From: Centrapalus pauciflorus
Taxonomy: Eukaryota; Streptophyta; Magnoliopsida; Asterales; Asteraceae
DNA length: 64,000 nucleotides
NCBI GenBank assembly: GCA_020465985.1
Contig: JAANYP010000404.1
Span: 65,484-129,483, forward strand
Reading direction: 5' to 3'
Below are positions 11,075-23,651 of this stretch, one piece after another. The translations under genes were made by a program, and so were the position numbers. Below the pieces are notes generated by a model that saw only the letters and a program-made list of their open reading frames with translations, was not told where the DNA came from and did not search any database. Every line of letters begins with the position of its first letter. Position 1 is the first letter of the stretch.

Positions 11075-12351
11075 ATCTCCCCCTTAGAGATGAAAGCAAT
11101 TACACAAGTAAAATTAATTTGACCTCTACAGAATATTGTACCCAACATATACTTATACATAACTTATTTTCGTTAATCCATGTAATTGATGTTCTATATA
11201 TAAACATGTTATTGGTCTCAAAGTTTTTATCTACACACACACGAATATGACACTCACCACCTCTCTAAATCATTGGCATTTAACAAATCATCCATGTTGT
11301 TTAACACTCAAAACATATTAGAAAAGTTAAATGTATAAGCACGACCCATTAGTAAAAATCTTCTTGATGATCTTTCTGATAACGATTGTCTTTTGTTATT
11401 TGATGCTATTGATTTGTGTTTATTTCATATTATTATTGAAGAGTCAACAATAAAATTATTGATTTAGAAATGCCAAACACCATACAGTTTGATAATACCA
11501 TAAAGTATTTTTAATATAACCTTTATGTACATAATGCGATATTGTTAATAATATTATTAAACTTTAGTTTGAATATTTGATGACCATTGTTTTGTTTAGG
11601 TAAGGGTTTTGATATTTGAAATTTATTTGTGAATATGTAATAATATGTGAAATCGTAATAATGTTTATATATTTTCGTGAAGGCTTTTATATTCACTTAA
11701 TATTAACCGAGAATATATATTTTATTTTGAGTATCTATGTTTATTGAATTAATAACTTCATATGTCTTTTAATTAGTATATTTCATTTACTATAATGTTG
11801 TATTTTATTATTTGAATGAGACTTCATTATGCTAAATGAAACATATATCAGCGCTCCTATCATAATTTTACAAACTGCAACTTGACAAAAATTATATGAT
11901 TAAATTACTGCTTAAAATATAAAGTTTGTAACACTTTAAATACAATTTATTTAAAAAAAAAACTTGATTATAAATGTTTGATATTAGAATATATATATTT
12001 TTAAATATCAATTACTTATTATTGCAACTACAAGTATATAAAATTTATTGAGTATTTATGAATTTAAAAAAACATTGATTAAAAATGATAAATATTTATA
12101 ACTATTTAATTTCTAGGGAATATAAGAAGAAAATGGCTCATATATGTTATATAAGTAGCTATTGTAGATCTTCATCTTAAGTTTTAATGTATTACGTGAA
12201 ACTTTCTAATGCATAATTATGATTATTTACCTGATATGATGATAAACATTACAAATATCAACACTTAATTTGTAAACACTACTAATAATATGATTATTTC
12301 AATTTATTTTCATCATTTTGAAAAGTAAAGATTTAGTATATTATATTTTCT
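11075..12351. other. PPT-side remnant then AT-rich sequence without genes
   Basis: The first bases, read on the minus strand, form a polypurine tract (CTAAGGGGGAGAT) abutting LTR D and nearly identical to the one in element E at 16919. The following few hundred bases may be internal sequence of a D-family element, but no coding frame is seen. From about 11350 the DNA is AT-rich with no repeat, gene or RNA that I recognise. It continues, after removal of element B, at 55490. Confidence 0.5.
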
Positions 12352-12356
12352 TTGTA

Positions 12357-12639
12357 TGTTAGGAATTATCTTTTGTTTATGAATGTAATAAGTCTAGGGT
12401 TTATTTTGTAATTTCTCAATACTTTGTATTTGTCTATAAATAAGAGAAATGTACAGTAGCCGTATTATCTTTTGCACGAAATATTCATTGTGTACAGCTA
12501 GGTCAACCTTGGGAATTGTGCTTTCAAGAACACCTCTGTAATTCTCTCATCTTTGTAGTTAAATCATTCGGTTATCTGTGTATCAATTGTGTTCTTGATT
12601 GCTTAATTCATATTGTGATTGTTGTTACTGAATATATCA
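12357..12639 (+). repeat. 5' LTR of copia element B
   Basis: It starts TGTTAGGAATTATC and ends ...GAATATATCA, and aligns without gaps to the 3' LTR at 55207-55489. A TATAAATA box lies at about 12435, 5' of the probable transcription start. Confidence 0.93.
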
Positions 12640-12655
12640 ATTGGTATCAGAGCCA
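12640..12655 (+). promoter_or_regulatory. Primer binding site, element B
   Basis: ATTGGTATCAGAGCC follows the LTR end immediately and complements the 3' end of initiator-methionine tRNA. Confidence 0.92.
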
Positions 12656-13089
12656 AATATGACTAAATTGTTTGTGATTTTTGAGATCTGAAATTTTTTT
12701 AAGAACATTGTTACATTGCTTTTTTCAAAAATCAGAAATCATTGAGGGTTTTTGAATCAGTAGATGATTTGAAGTCGATTTTCGATCGAAGAACTGTTTT
12801 TAGAAGACGAATTGATTGAGTTCAATCTCAGCATTTAACTCAAAACACACAGAAATTAATTTGAAGTTTACTGATTTTTCGAAAACTTGTGTGTTCTTAC
12901 TAATTTCGTCAATTTTTGGGGTTTTGATCTGAAATTAAGCAAAGTGTTCATTCAAAAAGTGTTTATAAGTGAAAACTGCAGACTCAATTTAAATTTGAGT
13001 TCATTTGGTGGACTTTTTGTTGAAAATTGTGTTTTTGAACTTGGTTTTATAAGTTTTTGTTCAAACTCGGACAAAGTTAAATTTTTAGA

Positions 13090-13605
13090 GTTAATCGAGT
13101 TTTGCAAAGAAAGAATCGAGTTTGATCAACATGTTGACCGAGTTTGATCAAAGAGTTGACCGAATTTGATCACTCTTTGATCGAGTTTTTTCAAATATTG
13201 ATCGAGTTTGATCAAAACTTCACTTGAGTTTGATAAAACTTATATCGAGTTATATACTTATCATTCAAGTTTGAAATCTTACTATTTAAGTTTATTCTCA
13301 GTTTATTCGAGTTCCAACATTACTCATTCGAGTTTGATAAGCAGCCTTCAAGTTCATTCATTTTTCATTCCAGTTGACTCATCATTCTTCGACTTTGTTA
13401 GTTCATTAATCGAGTTTCACACTTCATTGATCGAGTTTACTCATTCATTGATCGAGTTTCACACTTCATACTTTGAGTTTGATACTTCACTGTTCGAGTT
13501 TTATCCTTTGCTGATCGAGTTTAGTCCTTCATTGACTGAGTTTGTTCCTTTATTATTCGAGTTTGGTTATTCCTTCATTCGAGTTTGATCATATACACTT
13601 CGAGT
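13090..13605 (+). repeat. TCGAGTTTGATCA motif array, leader of element B
   Basis: About 20 copies of ATCGAGTTTGATCA or shortened forms, spaced roughly 20-30 bases apart, fill the second half of the leader between PBS and gag. The first copies alternate with GTTGACC/CAACATG words; later ones read TTCATTCGAGTTT. The same motif fills the intron before the downstream ORF of B and B2 and the leader of element E. The 126-residue frame 13208-13588 is the repeat read as protein. Confidence 0.85.
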
Positions 13606-13691
13606 TTCATTCTCTTGTTAACAGTGTTTAATCAGAAACCACTAATCATTCCATAACAAGATCTTAGAAGATTCAGTATCAATAATTCACA

Positions 13692-16620
13692 ATGTCAAAA
13701 GACGCACTAGCCATGGGTTCCGAAACCAAACCTCAATTCCTATACAGAGGAGAGTATGTGCAATGGAGGGAAAGGTTTTTAGAGTTCATAAACTTTCATG
13801 ATTTATCTGAGGAGATGCTGGCCTCACTGACGGAAGGTCCAGCAAGATTCTTTGTAACAATCCCAGCAGTACCAAACGACAATCCTCCAATAAATGAGAG
13901 GGCAGAGGAGGTTACAACTGCTAATATGTCAGAAGCTCAGAAAAGAAGGAAGGTAGGAGATAAAACAGCCCGAAAACTACTGCTAATCTCAATTCCAAAT
14001 GACATATATATAAGTTTGACAAACACAACCACAGCCAAATCCATCTAGGATGAGGTGTGCAAGCTAATGAGAGGGTCAGACAAAGCAGCTACCAACAGAG
14101 TAAGAAATAGCTTGATGACAGTTGAGAACTTTAGAGCAAGAAAAGGGGAGCTGTTAGAAAATACATATTTGAGATTTGTTAACCTTGTAAGTGAAATGAA
14201 AAGAAATGATGTAACAAAGTCTAATTTGGACATCAACGTCAAATTTCTTAATGTCCTCAATCCGGAGTGGGATAAATACACCATGATAATCCAACAGACA
14301 AAGACTATAAATTATATTGATTTTCATATGGTTTTTGAGAATTTAAACAACTATCAAGAAGTTGTTTTAAGAAAGGTATCTAGAAAGAAGCAAGCTGAGA
14401 AAGCAACGGTTGATCCTCTGGCTCTCCTTGCAGACAAAAAGTATAAGTACAAGCTGAAAAAGGAGAAGCGAGTTGTTATAAGCAGTACATCAGAATCATA
14501 ATCAACGGATTCGTCAACAGACCCAGAGATAGAGGAAATGAAGAAGCAGATGGCACTCCTGACAAAGGCATTGCAGAAGAAATTCTATAGCAAACCAACG
14601 AACAATAAGATGTGATACAAGAATGGATCCAGAAAGTATGAGAAGAGAGAGAAATATGAAAAGTCTGGAGAAAGCAGTGGCAAAAAGTTTGAAAAATATG
14701 TGAAGCCTGAGAAATCTGCCAAGAAAGAAGATGAGCAGAAGTGTTACAACTGTGGTAAGCCAGGCCACTTTGCTATGGAATGCAGACAACCAGTAATCAA
14801 GAATTCATATTACTATACTCGGAAGGCTCTGCTGGCTAAACAAAAAGAAGCTATAAAGGCGTTGATGGTAGAGGATGACCACTGGCTCCAACTTTCTAAA
14901 GACGAGGATATTCTGGATGAAGATTCCCACATATGCCTGAAGTCATAAATCTTCAATGAATCTGAGCAAAGTGAATCTGCTATGCTTGCTGAGGATGAAG
15001 TCTGGGTTGGGTTGCCTGACGATGAAGAGGAAGAGAAAAAGGATTCTGATTCTAAGATTGAATTGAGAGAAGATGTGGCGTTAATGGCTACGGGAGAAAG
15101 CTGAGTGTAGCAAAGAGCAAGAGGATGATGGGTCAGATTTAGATGCTTCAAAAAATTCAAAGTCACCTGAGGTACATTCTAATCCTGACTCAGATGTAGA
15201 TAACTCCTATGAGCTTGAACAAAAACTAGCTCAAATGGCTTATATGTTGAAACGATTGAAAAATATTTAAAAGCCGAGAAAAAGAATGTCCATTCAAAAC
15301 AAATTAAGACTTGAACATGCTTTAGTGTTAGATTTTTTCAAAGATAAGGCATTTGCATTAAAATCAGTGTCAAACATGGAAGAAAAATACAGTGATCTAC
15401 AACTTCAGAACCAAAAGCTGAGTAACAATATTTCTGACTTAACGGAAAAACTGAAATTAGCAGAATTAGAGTCGGCAAATTACTCTGTAATAATATAACT
15501 CTATCTTTGCTAAAAGAACGAAACTATATGAGAAAATCAAATCCTTAGAAAATGAATTTCTCAAAAGAGGTCAAACAGATCAGACAATCCATTTGAATCA
15601 ACTAAAAGACACCGATTTTTATAATTCTAAAGCTGGAATTGGTTGCAAAAATCCTAAGTATCTAACGAAAGCAATTTCGTGTTCGCCAACTCTATATGAT
15701 ACTAGATACATGAATTTAGGAAAAAAAATGGTATTTTAAAAGCATCAGATGAAGTACAATCTGGTGAAGATTTGAAAAGATTGAGACAAGATAATTTGCA
15801 ACTTAATCTGGATTATACCATTCTTAATGAAAGTTATAAAAATCCATAAAAATCAGAAGAATATATTCAGACATATTCTGATAAAGATTTATCTGAATAT
15901 ACAATTTTCACTCAAAAGGCATATATTCCAAACTTAATTCTTGAGAAGATTATTTCAGATCTTGAATTGAAAATTAAAACGTTTGAGAATGAAAAACAAA
16001 AGCTTCAGGATGTTATTCATGATTTAGAACTGAAACTCAAAGAACAGCCTGAAATCAAATCTCAACCTAATCAGACACCTTCAATCAAACCTGAAACTAT
16101 TAATTCTGAAAAGGATTTAACTCTGAATTCAATTCTTTGGAATAAATGTTTGTCAAAATCAACGAATTTATAAAACCTCTGAATGACAAACAAACTGATA
16201 AAACAAAAGGACCAGAAAGTATTTTGAAAAGAATACCTACAAATCCTAATGTTGACTCAGGTCCATCACCTGTTTTACAACGGAAGGAGATAGCAAAAGT
16301 TTCTTTTGTTACTTCTAAATTTGAAAAAGCTGAATCATCTTCATCAAAGGTTACAAATGCAAAGAAAGCAGATGCTTCTAAAGGTAAGAAAGTTTTTTAG
16401 AGTAAGGCTAATACTAAATCGACTAATTCTTGTCATTCTGTTATGTCAGAAAACTGTGAAAAGAACATCGAAGCACTTATGGAGAAAGAAGCAAGTTGAA
16501 AGGAAAAAAGACAAGTTTTAGAAAAGAGTGGAGAGTTAAAGATACTAGTATTACCAATAGGATTAGTTGTGTAGGAAATTCTGTCTGTAATAAATCAACT
16601 GTTAAACAATGTTCAAAACA
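13692..16620 (+). pseudogene. Copia gag and gag-pol linker (element B), broken
   Basis: Start ATG 13692 (MSKDALAMGSETKPQF) opens a UBN2-type copia gag. One frame runs to 14948 but holds stops at 14046 (TAG at a conserved Trp position), 14499 and 14613. A CCHC zinc knuckle (CYNCGKPGHFAMEC) lies at about 14743-14784. Beyond 14948 the frame shifts repeatedly; frames at 15286-15498 and 15967-16400 are Leu/Lys/Glu-rich coiled-coil sequence, as in long gag-pol linkers of this copia group. At 16620 the region is split by element E and resumes at 30287. Confidence 0.88.
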
Positions 16621-16625
16621 TTCTC

Positions 16626-16918
16626 TGTGAATTCATATTTCATGCAATTCATATCAACATTAAACAATATATGAACAAATTACCAATTCAATACAATATA
16701 TTGAATGATTAAGTTGAGAGAAAAGATATTACATTCGGTTCTTGGTGACTTGCAAAGCAATTGTCTCAAATCTGAATCTTCTAATCTGTCCACCCTTATC
16801 ATCCGTATTCTATATTCCTATATATACTCAATACAAAGTATTGAGTATTTACACAAACAACCCCTGAACTTTATACAATATAAATTGTTTTTAACTCTAT
16901 TATAAATTGTACCCAACA
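16626..16918 (-). repeat. 3' LTR of element E
   Basis: On the minus strand it reads TGTTGGGTACAATTTATAAT... and ends ...GAAATATGAATTCACA. It is preceded by CTAAGGGGGAGAT (polypurine tract, 16919-16931). The 66-residue frame 16705-16905 recurs in the other LTR copy and is not a gene. Confidence 0.92.
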
Positions 16919-18203
16919 ATCTCCCCCTTAGAGATGAAATCAATTTTCAATTAAAGTTCTCTATTCAGGTTGATTCTTTTATTGAATCTTCTTCTTTTCT
17001 TTGATCTCTGAATCTACTGATAAAATCTTCTTCTCTTTTTTTTTATTGTCTCACTCTGATTATCACATCTCTACTTTTCTGATCTTCTCTTTTCTTGTAA
17101 GCACACTCCCCTTGGATCATGAATAGCTTTTAAATCTCTTCCTTGATCAATTGTCTTCAATTGACATCAATCTACTCAACAGTTGTCTCTGAACTCTAGC
17201 TTTTCTCCCCCTCATGATGATCATAAGAAATATGAACATCATGCAAAGTATTTAGAGACATTAATGCATTGAATATACAGTACATGAAATACAACAACAA
17301 TTACAACTCAGAAATTATTACAAATTGATTTTCTCCCCCTCAAACTGATATCCCTCCCCTATACTAAACAGATTTATCTCACTCCCCCTCAAACTGATAC
17401 ATTTTCTTTACAAAATAAAGTCGAAGCTTTTCAACTTGACTTGAGGAAAATGAAACAAATTCATTTGTGAAATAACGAGTCCAGGTCCACATAGGATTCC
17501 TATTTGCACAATAGACTAAATCTATGTGACCTACTTTCAGCACTGGCATGATGTTAACACTGGTAGGATTTCCAAATAGTCATCGTGAAATCCTTTATCA
17601 TGAAAGAATCACTCATATTTGTTCCGGCTTAGTCACTTTGGACTAGCAGTTTATAGTCACGCAGACTGTTAGACTCGATGTGTCCTAAAAGTGTATATAA
17701 TCAGCTCTAGACACAATGTGCATCAAATGAAATTGGAGACCGGAGCAACTGTCTTCCTTGATTAAATATCAATAATATCCAAATGATATATCGATAGAAA
17801 TGAGCTATATCTCCGTGATTATTGAAACAGAAATCTTTTGAGAGATAACTGAGTAGTTGGTGGGGTTAAGTGCATGCGTCACTGGGTCCATGACGTCTTT
17901 TTCAATATCAAGTCGCCTAGGACTTGATAGATTATGTGGATTACCCAGCCGACACAGTGCAGGTAGGATTATCTTTTCTTCAAATCCTTTCTCAACCCTC
18001 AGATCTCAGCATTTTTCAACTAAGCTCCCTCGGGCTCAACTTTGAGAAATAAATTCAGTCAGCTTTATAACAAAAGCATGATCTGATGCACCACCATCTT
18101 CTTTCAATATATCAATATCCCTCTCATTTACATTTTATCTCTGCTCGACCCTGTCAGTATCCCGTGATAACTGACACTTCTCAACTAATAAACCTACAGA
18201 ACC
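16919..18203 (-). other. Element E internal 3' region, noncoding
   Basis: After the polypurine tract this part contains no convincing coding frame on either strand. It is rich in CTCCCCCTCA-type words on the plus strand (about 17205, 17335, 17385), which read as TGAGGGGGAG purine tracts on the element's own strand, so extra PPT-like tracts occur here too. Element F is inserted at its upper end. Confidence 0.6.
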
Positions 18204-18208
18204 CTCAC

Positions 18209-18871
18209 TGTTAGGATCTAAAAGTAATTAATCAAGACTATCTGATTTGAATTTATCAGAGTATAAATCAATAATCTTGCTTTGAATCAAAGTTTAATTA
18301 AGAAGTTTGCGGAATAACACTTAATTATTTTATCAAAAGCTTTCAGAATTAATAGCAGATAAACACAAGAAATAATCAAGACTGCTTGTATTGCTGATTT
18401 CAATGATTACAATCACCTCTAATCTGTTTGATTAGACGAAGAACACAAACTGTTCTTAGGGTTTTAAAACCTTAGAGGCTTATGAAAACTCAAACAAAAA
18501 GCAATTACAAACTTGAATATGCAGAAAACTCCTATACAATAGAAAGACCTATTCTATGTATTTATATTGCTTCTTGATTTGTTCCCTTGAAGAACTATGA
18601 CTTTTCTGATAGTAGATATGCTAGAATCTTCGTGTAGATATCTTTTCCTGAAAATCAGCACTTTCTGTTTATGAAACTGTTGAGCAGCTTGAATCACTTG
18701 ACAGCTTGAGCAGAGCAGCTTGAGTTGATTTACTCTGGCAGCTTGAACTTTTACACTGGCAGCTTGAATTTCTTCAACTAGCAGCATGAACTTTGTATTT
18801 ACATGTAAACTCTACTAACAGTTTGAGAAGTCTAACTAACAGCTTGAACTTACTTAGACTATTTCCCAACA
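18209..18871 (-). repeat. 3' LTR of element F with AGCAGCTTGA array
   Basis: Minus-strand start TGTTGGGAAATAGTC, end ...TAGATCCTAACA. The polypurine tract (AGGGGGAGAT on the minus strand) is at 18872-18881. On the plus strand, 18683-18850 holds about eight copies of CAGCTTGAA, roughly 20 bases apart; these lie just inside the LTR start (U3). The 77-residue frame 18554-18787 is inside the LTR and recurs in the other LTR. Confidence 0.93.
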
Positions 18872-18972
18872 ATCTCCCCCTAACTTAAATTCTTTACACA
18901 AGACTTTAAGTTCTATACAAAAATGGAAATGAATAGGTAAACTATTATTTACAAACCAAGGCTTTCAAAAAC

Positions 18973-21781
18973 TTATAACTGTGCAAGTTTCTGATTTACT
19001 GCCTTCAAAAATTTTTTCTTCATCTCATCTCTATCACATGATATTCTAACAGATTTCATCTGGAGTAGCATATCCTTTGGTAGATCATAGAATTCAAGAT
19101 TAAAGAACATACCAGATCCATCTGAAAATTTGATTCTGTAAGTCCTTGATTTAACAAACAGATCAACTTGCTTGATCTTCTTTCCCTTCTTGTTGGCATC
19201 CTCTATCTCTTCCCTTATAGACTCAGGATCAAAAATGGACTTCAGATCTTTGATGACTTGCTTCACTTGTGGTAGAGTAGATCTTACTTGTGTCACCGTC
19301 CCAATATTATGCATCTTTGTTAGCTCATCTCTGGTCAACTTTTGAATCATATGCCAGAATGTGTCATACTCTTCTTCTGGACCAGATTCCCTTCTCACTA
19401 CAAACTGAACTCTTAAATCAATATTGTCCAGTGGCTTAGCATACCAGTAGTTGATAAGAGGCTTTGTAAAGTCATGATGGTCAATCAATTTCTCTATCTC
19501 CATTGCCTTTTGCAGTTGTTGCTCAAACAACACCCTTTTAACTTGATGCAGCTTTGCTTGTGATAATGACTCAGATGCAGGAATAGAAGCAACAGCTTGA
19601 TCAGAAGGAGCAGGTGCACTGGTAACAGCTTGAACATGGCTTGTATCGGTTTGAACTGGTTCTTGTGATGGTTGGACTTCTTGGGAGACTTTTGTTTTCT
19701 TTCTTTTGTCCATTTCTTTGTCATGGATCTCTTGCAGCCTTTTAGTGGTCATGGACTGAGCCATTTTCTTTGGAATGCCAGCTGCAAAGGCAAAATTGAT
19801 CAGAAATGTTCTATGCTCAGCCTTAGAGTGCCCTGTTGGCAGCTTCCTCTTCTTCTCTCCTTGTTTGACCACAAACCCCTTTAGGTAATCACCTAAGGTG
19901 GTTTCATCATCGTCCATTGGGGGCTGGGTTTGTTGGTCTAACTCTTGATCCTGTTGTTCTGCTAACTTTCTGGCAACTTCAGCATCAAAGGCAATCTGGG
20001 CTTCTCTGAAAGAAAATTTGTGCTTTGGAGACTCAATGAGAATGCCCTTGCCCTTGTCTTTTGCAGCAGAGGTTGTAGCTTGGACTATACTGGTTGGAGC
20101 TTGAACACCTTCCCTTATAACAACTCTAGTTGCTTTTAAGGAGGCAGCAGCTTGAGTTTCTAGGCTAACAGCTTGAGAAGCTGTTGGGACTGTTAGCCTA
20201 GAAGGTGGAACTGTTGAGGCTGGTTGGACTGCTTTTGGAAACTCCTGATTCTCCCCCTTTTTGGAAGCATTGGTTTGGTCAGGAGGACCTACAACCTTTG
20301 CCACTTGGGTTTGAATCAAACGCTCTAATTTCATGATCTTATTTCCACAGATGGTAAACCCTTTATGGAGATAATCCATTCTTTGATTTTGAGCCGCTTC
20401 TGCCTGCTTTAGTGCAAATATCTGAGCTCCCTGTGCAGCAATGATGGACATTTGGTATTCCAACATAGCTACAACAGGTTTCATCTTGGGATCCGTCAAA
20501 AGCGTGATTTGCAGACTAGCCTCAAGATCAGAAAACACCTGTGGTGCTTGTGATCTATCACTGGCAGGGAATACCAGAAGTAGAAACCTCTGGGCCCCTC
20601 TGTTCTTGGTTCTGGGGACTTCCAGCTTGTGTTTGCACACTTGCTGTTGCCATGGGCGTGGTCTTAATGATGTTGGCACTGTCTTGTGCCTCTTGTGCAG
20701 AGACAGCAGAAGTGCCAGCCACAGAACCCATATGAACAATCTCTGGAGAGATGTTCACCTCCTGAGTGAGGATGGGAGTGTCCTCAATGTGTACCCTGTG
20801 TATATTCTGTGCAGCAGTGTCCTCCTGCACAGGGTTATATGGCTCTTGTCTGAGGGCTGAGGAGGAAGGAGCTCCTGGTCCTCTTTTCCTTTTATATAGA
20901 AATTTTAGTGTGGCTCTTGGCTGATGAAAAGGAGCAGAAGGAATTTGTGTATCATGAGGAGGGGGTTGGGATCCTGGGGGTGTAGCAGTGATGATAGGCT
21001 GAGCCTGCTCAGGACCCTCTCCTCTGTTTCTTGGAATGATGTTCATCATTGCAAAAGGCAATGGAACATCTACACTCAAAAAATTGGCACTTTGTTTTAA
21101 AAGACTTTTGATAGAAGATAGTGAGTGCCTGTGGGAAACATGTATCCTCTTATGTAAATGAGAAGTGGTGCAAGTGTGTGCAATGATTTCTGCCAAAAAT
21201 CTAGGATACATTAAAAACTTCCCACTCTTTAGGGAATGATGCCTTAACATCCCCTGAAAAATCATATTTGAGAAATTAAACCGTTGGCCCGTTGAAAAGC
21301 ACACTAAGGCAGTGGCAATGTTAGAAGAAACTTCTGACCAACCGGTTCTTTTGGGGCTCATACACTGCTGAATGATATGCACAAGATATTTCCACTTAGG
21401 TGAAAAATGTGCTTTCAAGAAAGTAAATGAATCTGCAGGACCCCTATATCCAATATTATAAAGACCAGTATGTAAAGCATCAAGAGTTAGGTCTGTTATA
21501 CCTGTGGCATCTTGAAGATGCAAATGACGGCGAATGGAATCCTCAGTTATGGTGATGGAAGTGCCATCAATTTTGGATAGTATAGAGGGAATTCCATTGA
21601 TGGTTTGGACAGAGGCACGGTTCCAGAATTGCTCAATATGAGTGATGTATATAGTGGGATTGATATTGAGTGCATGATGGATATGGGAGTGTCGAAGAAA
21701 GTCCATCATGTCATGGAACGGTTGAAGTTCTGAGTGCTTTAGAAAGTAGGGAAGGCAGTTGTGTTCTTTAACAAACTCCAT
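18973..21781 (-). pseudogene. Downstream ORF of copia element F
   Basis: The extra ORF 3' of RNase H, about 930 codons, is broken by one frameshift near 20565 between frames 21781-20558 and 20739-18973. ATG 21781 is chosen as the first ATG after a leader-like region. Residues about 1-250 form a conserved globular part (FLRHSHIHHALNINPTIYI, LYNIGYRGP, SPKWKYLVHIIQQCMSPKRTGW); the middle is Pro/Ser/Gln-rich; the C-terminal part is Lys/Glu-rich with a possible coiled coil (EYQMSIIAAQGAQIFALKQ) and a KKRK-like basic site. The general plan matches the B-family downstream ORF. Function unknown. Codons for Gln-Ala repeats contain the same AGCTTGA motif seen in the LTR. Confidence 0.7.
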
Positions 21782-22122
21782 TGAAGATCAAACGAAGGTT
21801 TTAGGGTTTGCAAAGAAGAGTGTGTGTATCGTTCAGAGAGAAAAGAAAGGCCGTGGAAGGAAATTTTGTAACTGGTAAGTACAATTGAACGAAACGGGGA
21901 CCTTTAAAGGTTTTGAAAAAGGTTGGGTCCCGCGCACACACATTTGAAATTACCAAAATACCCTGCACACTTTGACAGATCAAGAGAATAACTAACAGTC
22001 CGAGAAAATGAACTAGCAGCTTGAGAAAATACTCAAGCTGTTAGTGGAAACTTAGGCATCTTTTAATGAAACAGTGACTCCCCCTTAAATAAGCATATAA
22101 AGTTGATAATAATGAAGACAAG
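21782..22122 (-). other. Spacer between RNase H and downstream ORF, element F
   Basis: On the minus strand a GGGGGAGTC purine tract (22079-22086) follows the pol stop, then a leader-like pyrimidine-rich region leads to ATG 21781. At 22013-22044 the family motif forms an inverted repeat: CAGCTTGAG and CTCAAGCTG separated by six bases, with three further flanking pairs. No coding frame is credible. Confidence 0.6.
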
Positions 22123-23651
22123 TTAATCCATGTTTACCATACCAATGTTTGATACTAGGAAAGTGAACCTACCTACATCAAAAGGTTTTGTAAATAGATC
22201 AGCTAACTGATCATCAGTATGTATTTTGGTAACTTGTATTAACTTCTTCTCATTACAATCCCTTATAAAGTGAAATCTGATTTCTATATGCTTGGTTTTT
22301 GGGAATTTCACTGGGTTTTGCACAATGCTGATTGCACTTGAATTGTCAATATAAATAGGAGTGGATAAGAAGTTCATACGATAGTCTCTCAATTGATTTT
22401 GAATCCACATTACCTGTGATCAGCAGCTAGCAGCTGCTACATATTCTGCTTCAGTGGATGATGTGGAAACAGTTTTCTGCTTTTTGCATTGCCAAGAGAC
22501 CAGTCTTGCTCCTAAGTATTGACATCCACCAGTTGTGGATTTTCTGTCAATGTTGCATCCACCATAGTCACTGTCAGAGTAGGCTGTTAATGTAAGAGGA
22601 GAGTCTTTAGGATACCAGAGACCTAAATGAGGTTGACCTTTTAGGTATCTAAAGATTCTCTTAACATCAACCAAATGAGAATCCTTTGGAGAGCATTGAA
22701 ACCTAGCACACACACAGACAGCAAACATTATATCAGGTCTAGAAGATGTTAGATACATAAGAGATCCTATAAGAGATCTGTATAAATGAATGTCCACATC
22801 TATGCCATCTTTGTCTGTATGGAGCTGCTTGTGAGGATCCATTGGAGTGCTTGCAACTTTGGTGTCTTGATACCCAAACTTTTCCAGTATGTCTTTTACA
22901 TACTTTGATTGACTTATGAAGAGACCAGTGGGCTTCTGTTTGACCTGTAGTCCTAGAAAGAAAGTGAGTTCTCCCATTGAACTCATTTGGAACTTTTTGT
23001 GCATTAAAGCTTCAAACTCTTTGCATAAACAATCATTTGTTGAACCAAAGATGATGTCATCAACATAGATTTAGACAAGCAGAATATCAGCTTTGATGGA
23101 CTTAGTGAAAAGTGTTTTGTCCAGAGTTCCTCTCTTGAACCCATTTTGTAGAAGGTATGATGACAGAGTGTCATACCATGCTCTTGGTGCTTGATGAAGA
23201 CCATAGAGAGCCTTGTCTAATTTGTAGACCCTGTCTGGATACTTGTAGTCCTCAAAACCAGGAGGCTGACATACATAGACCTCCTCTTCAATTGTCCCAT
23301 ATAGAAAAGCAGACTTCACATCCATTTGATACACTTTAAAACCTTTGAAGCTTGCATAGGCCAAAAAGAGTCTGATGGCTTCAATTCTTCCACTGGAGCA
23401 AATACATCATCATAATCTATGCCTTCTTCTTGAGTGTACCCTTGAGCTACTAGCCTTGCTTTATTCTTGATGACTATCCCTCTCTCATCTTTCTTGTTTC
23501 TGAACACCCATCTTGTACCAATTGCTCTCTTTCCTTTAGGAAGATCAACCAGTGTCCATACATTCTGAATCTTGAACTGTAGAAGCTCTTCTTGCATTGC
23601 TTCAATCCAGGATGAATCTTTCAATGCTTCTGATGCCTTTTTAGGTTCCAG
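22123..23651 (-). pseudogene. Copia reverse transcriptase and RNase H, element F
   Basis: RT begins with SSWIEAMQEEL and GTRWVFRNKKDE near 23624-23500, shifts frame near 23370, continues with YQMDVKSAFLYG, LYGLHQAPRAW and the catalytic YVDDIIFGS at about 23070-23045, and then RNase H motifs TAYSDSDYGG and STSSTEAEYVA. RNase H ends at 22123 with DQLADLFTKPF. Stops interrupt the frame just before YVDD (TAA, a C-to-T type change of a Gln codon) and after AAAS-C (TGA, near 22420). Despite its youth the element therefore could not make an intact RT. Confidence 0.92.

Noticed and set aside
11350..12351. Possible host gene beside element B
   Set aside because: AT-rich, stops in all frames, no splice-consistent coding segments and no continuation at 55495.
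16705..16905. 66-residue frame repeated at 30068-30268
   Set aside because: Inside the LTRs of element E.
18554..18787. 77-residue frame nearly identical to one at 26497-26730
   Set aside because: Both lie inside the two LTRs of element F; identity reflects LTR duplication, not a gene family.
19494..19884. Small frames on both strands within 18973-21781
   Set aside because: Shadows of the long downstream ORF of element F.
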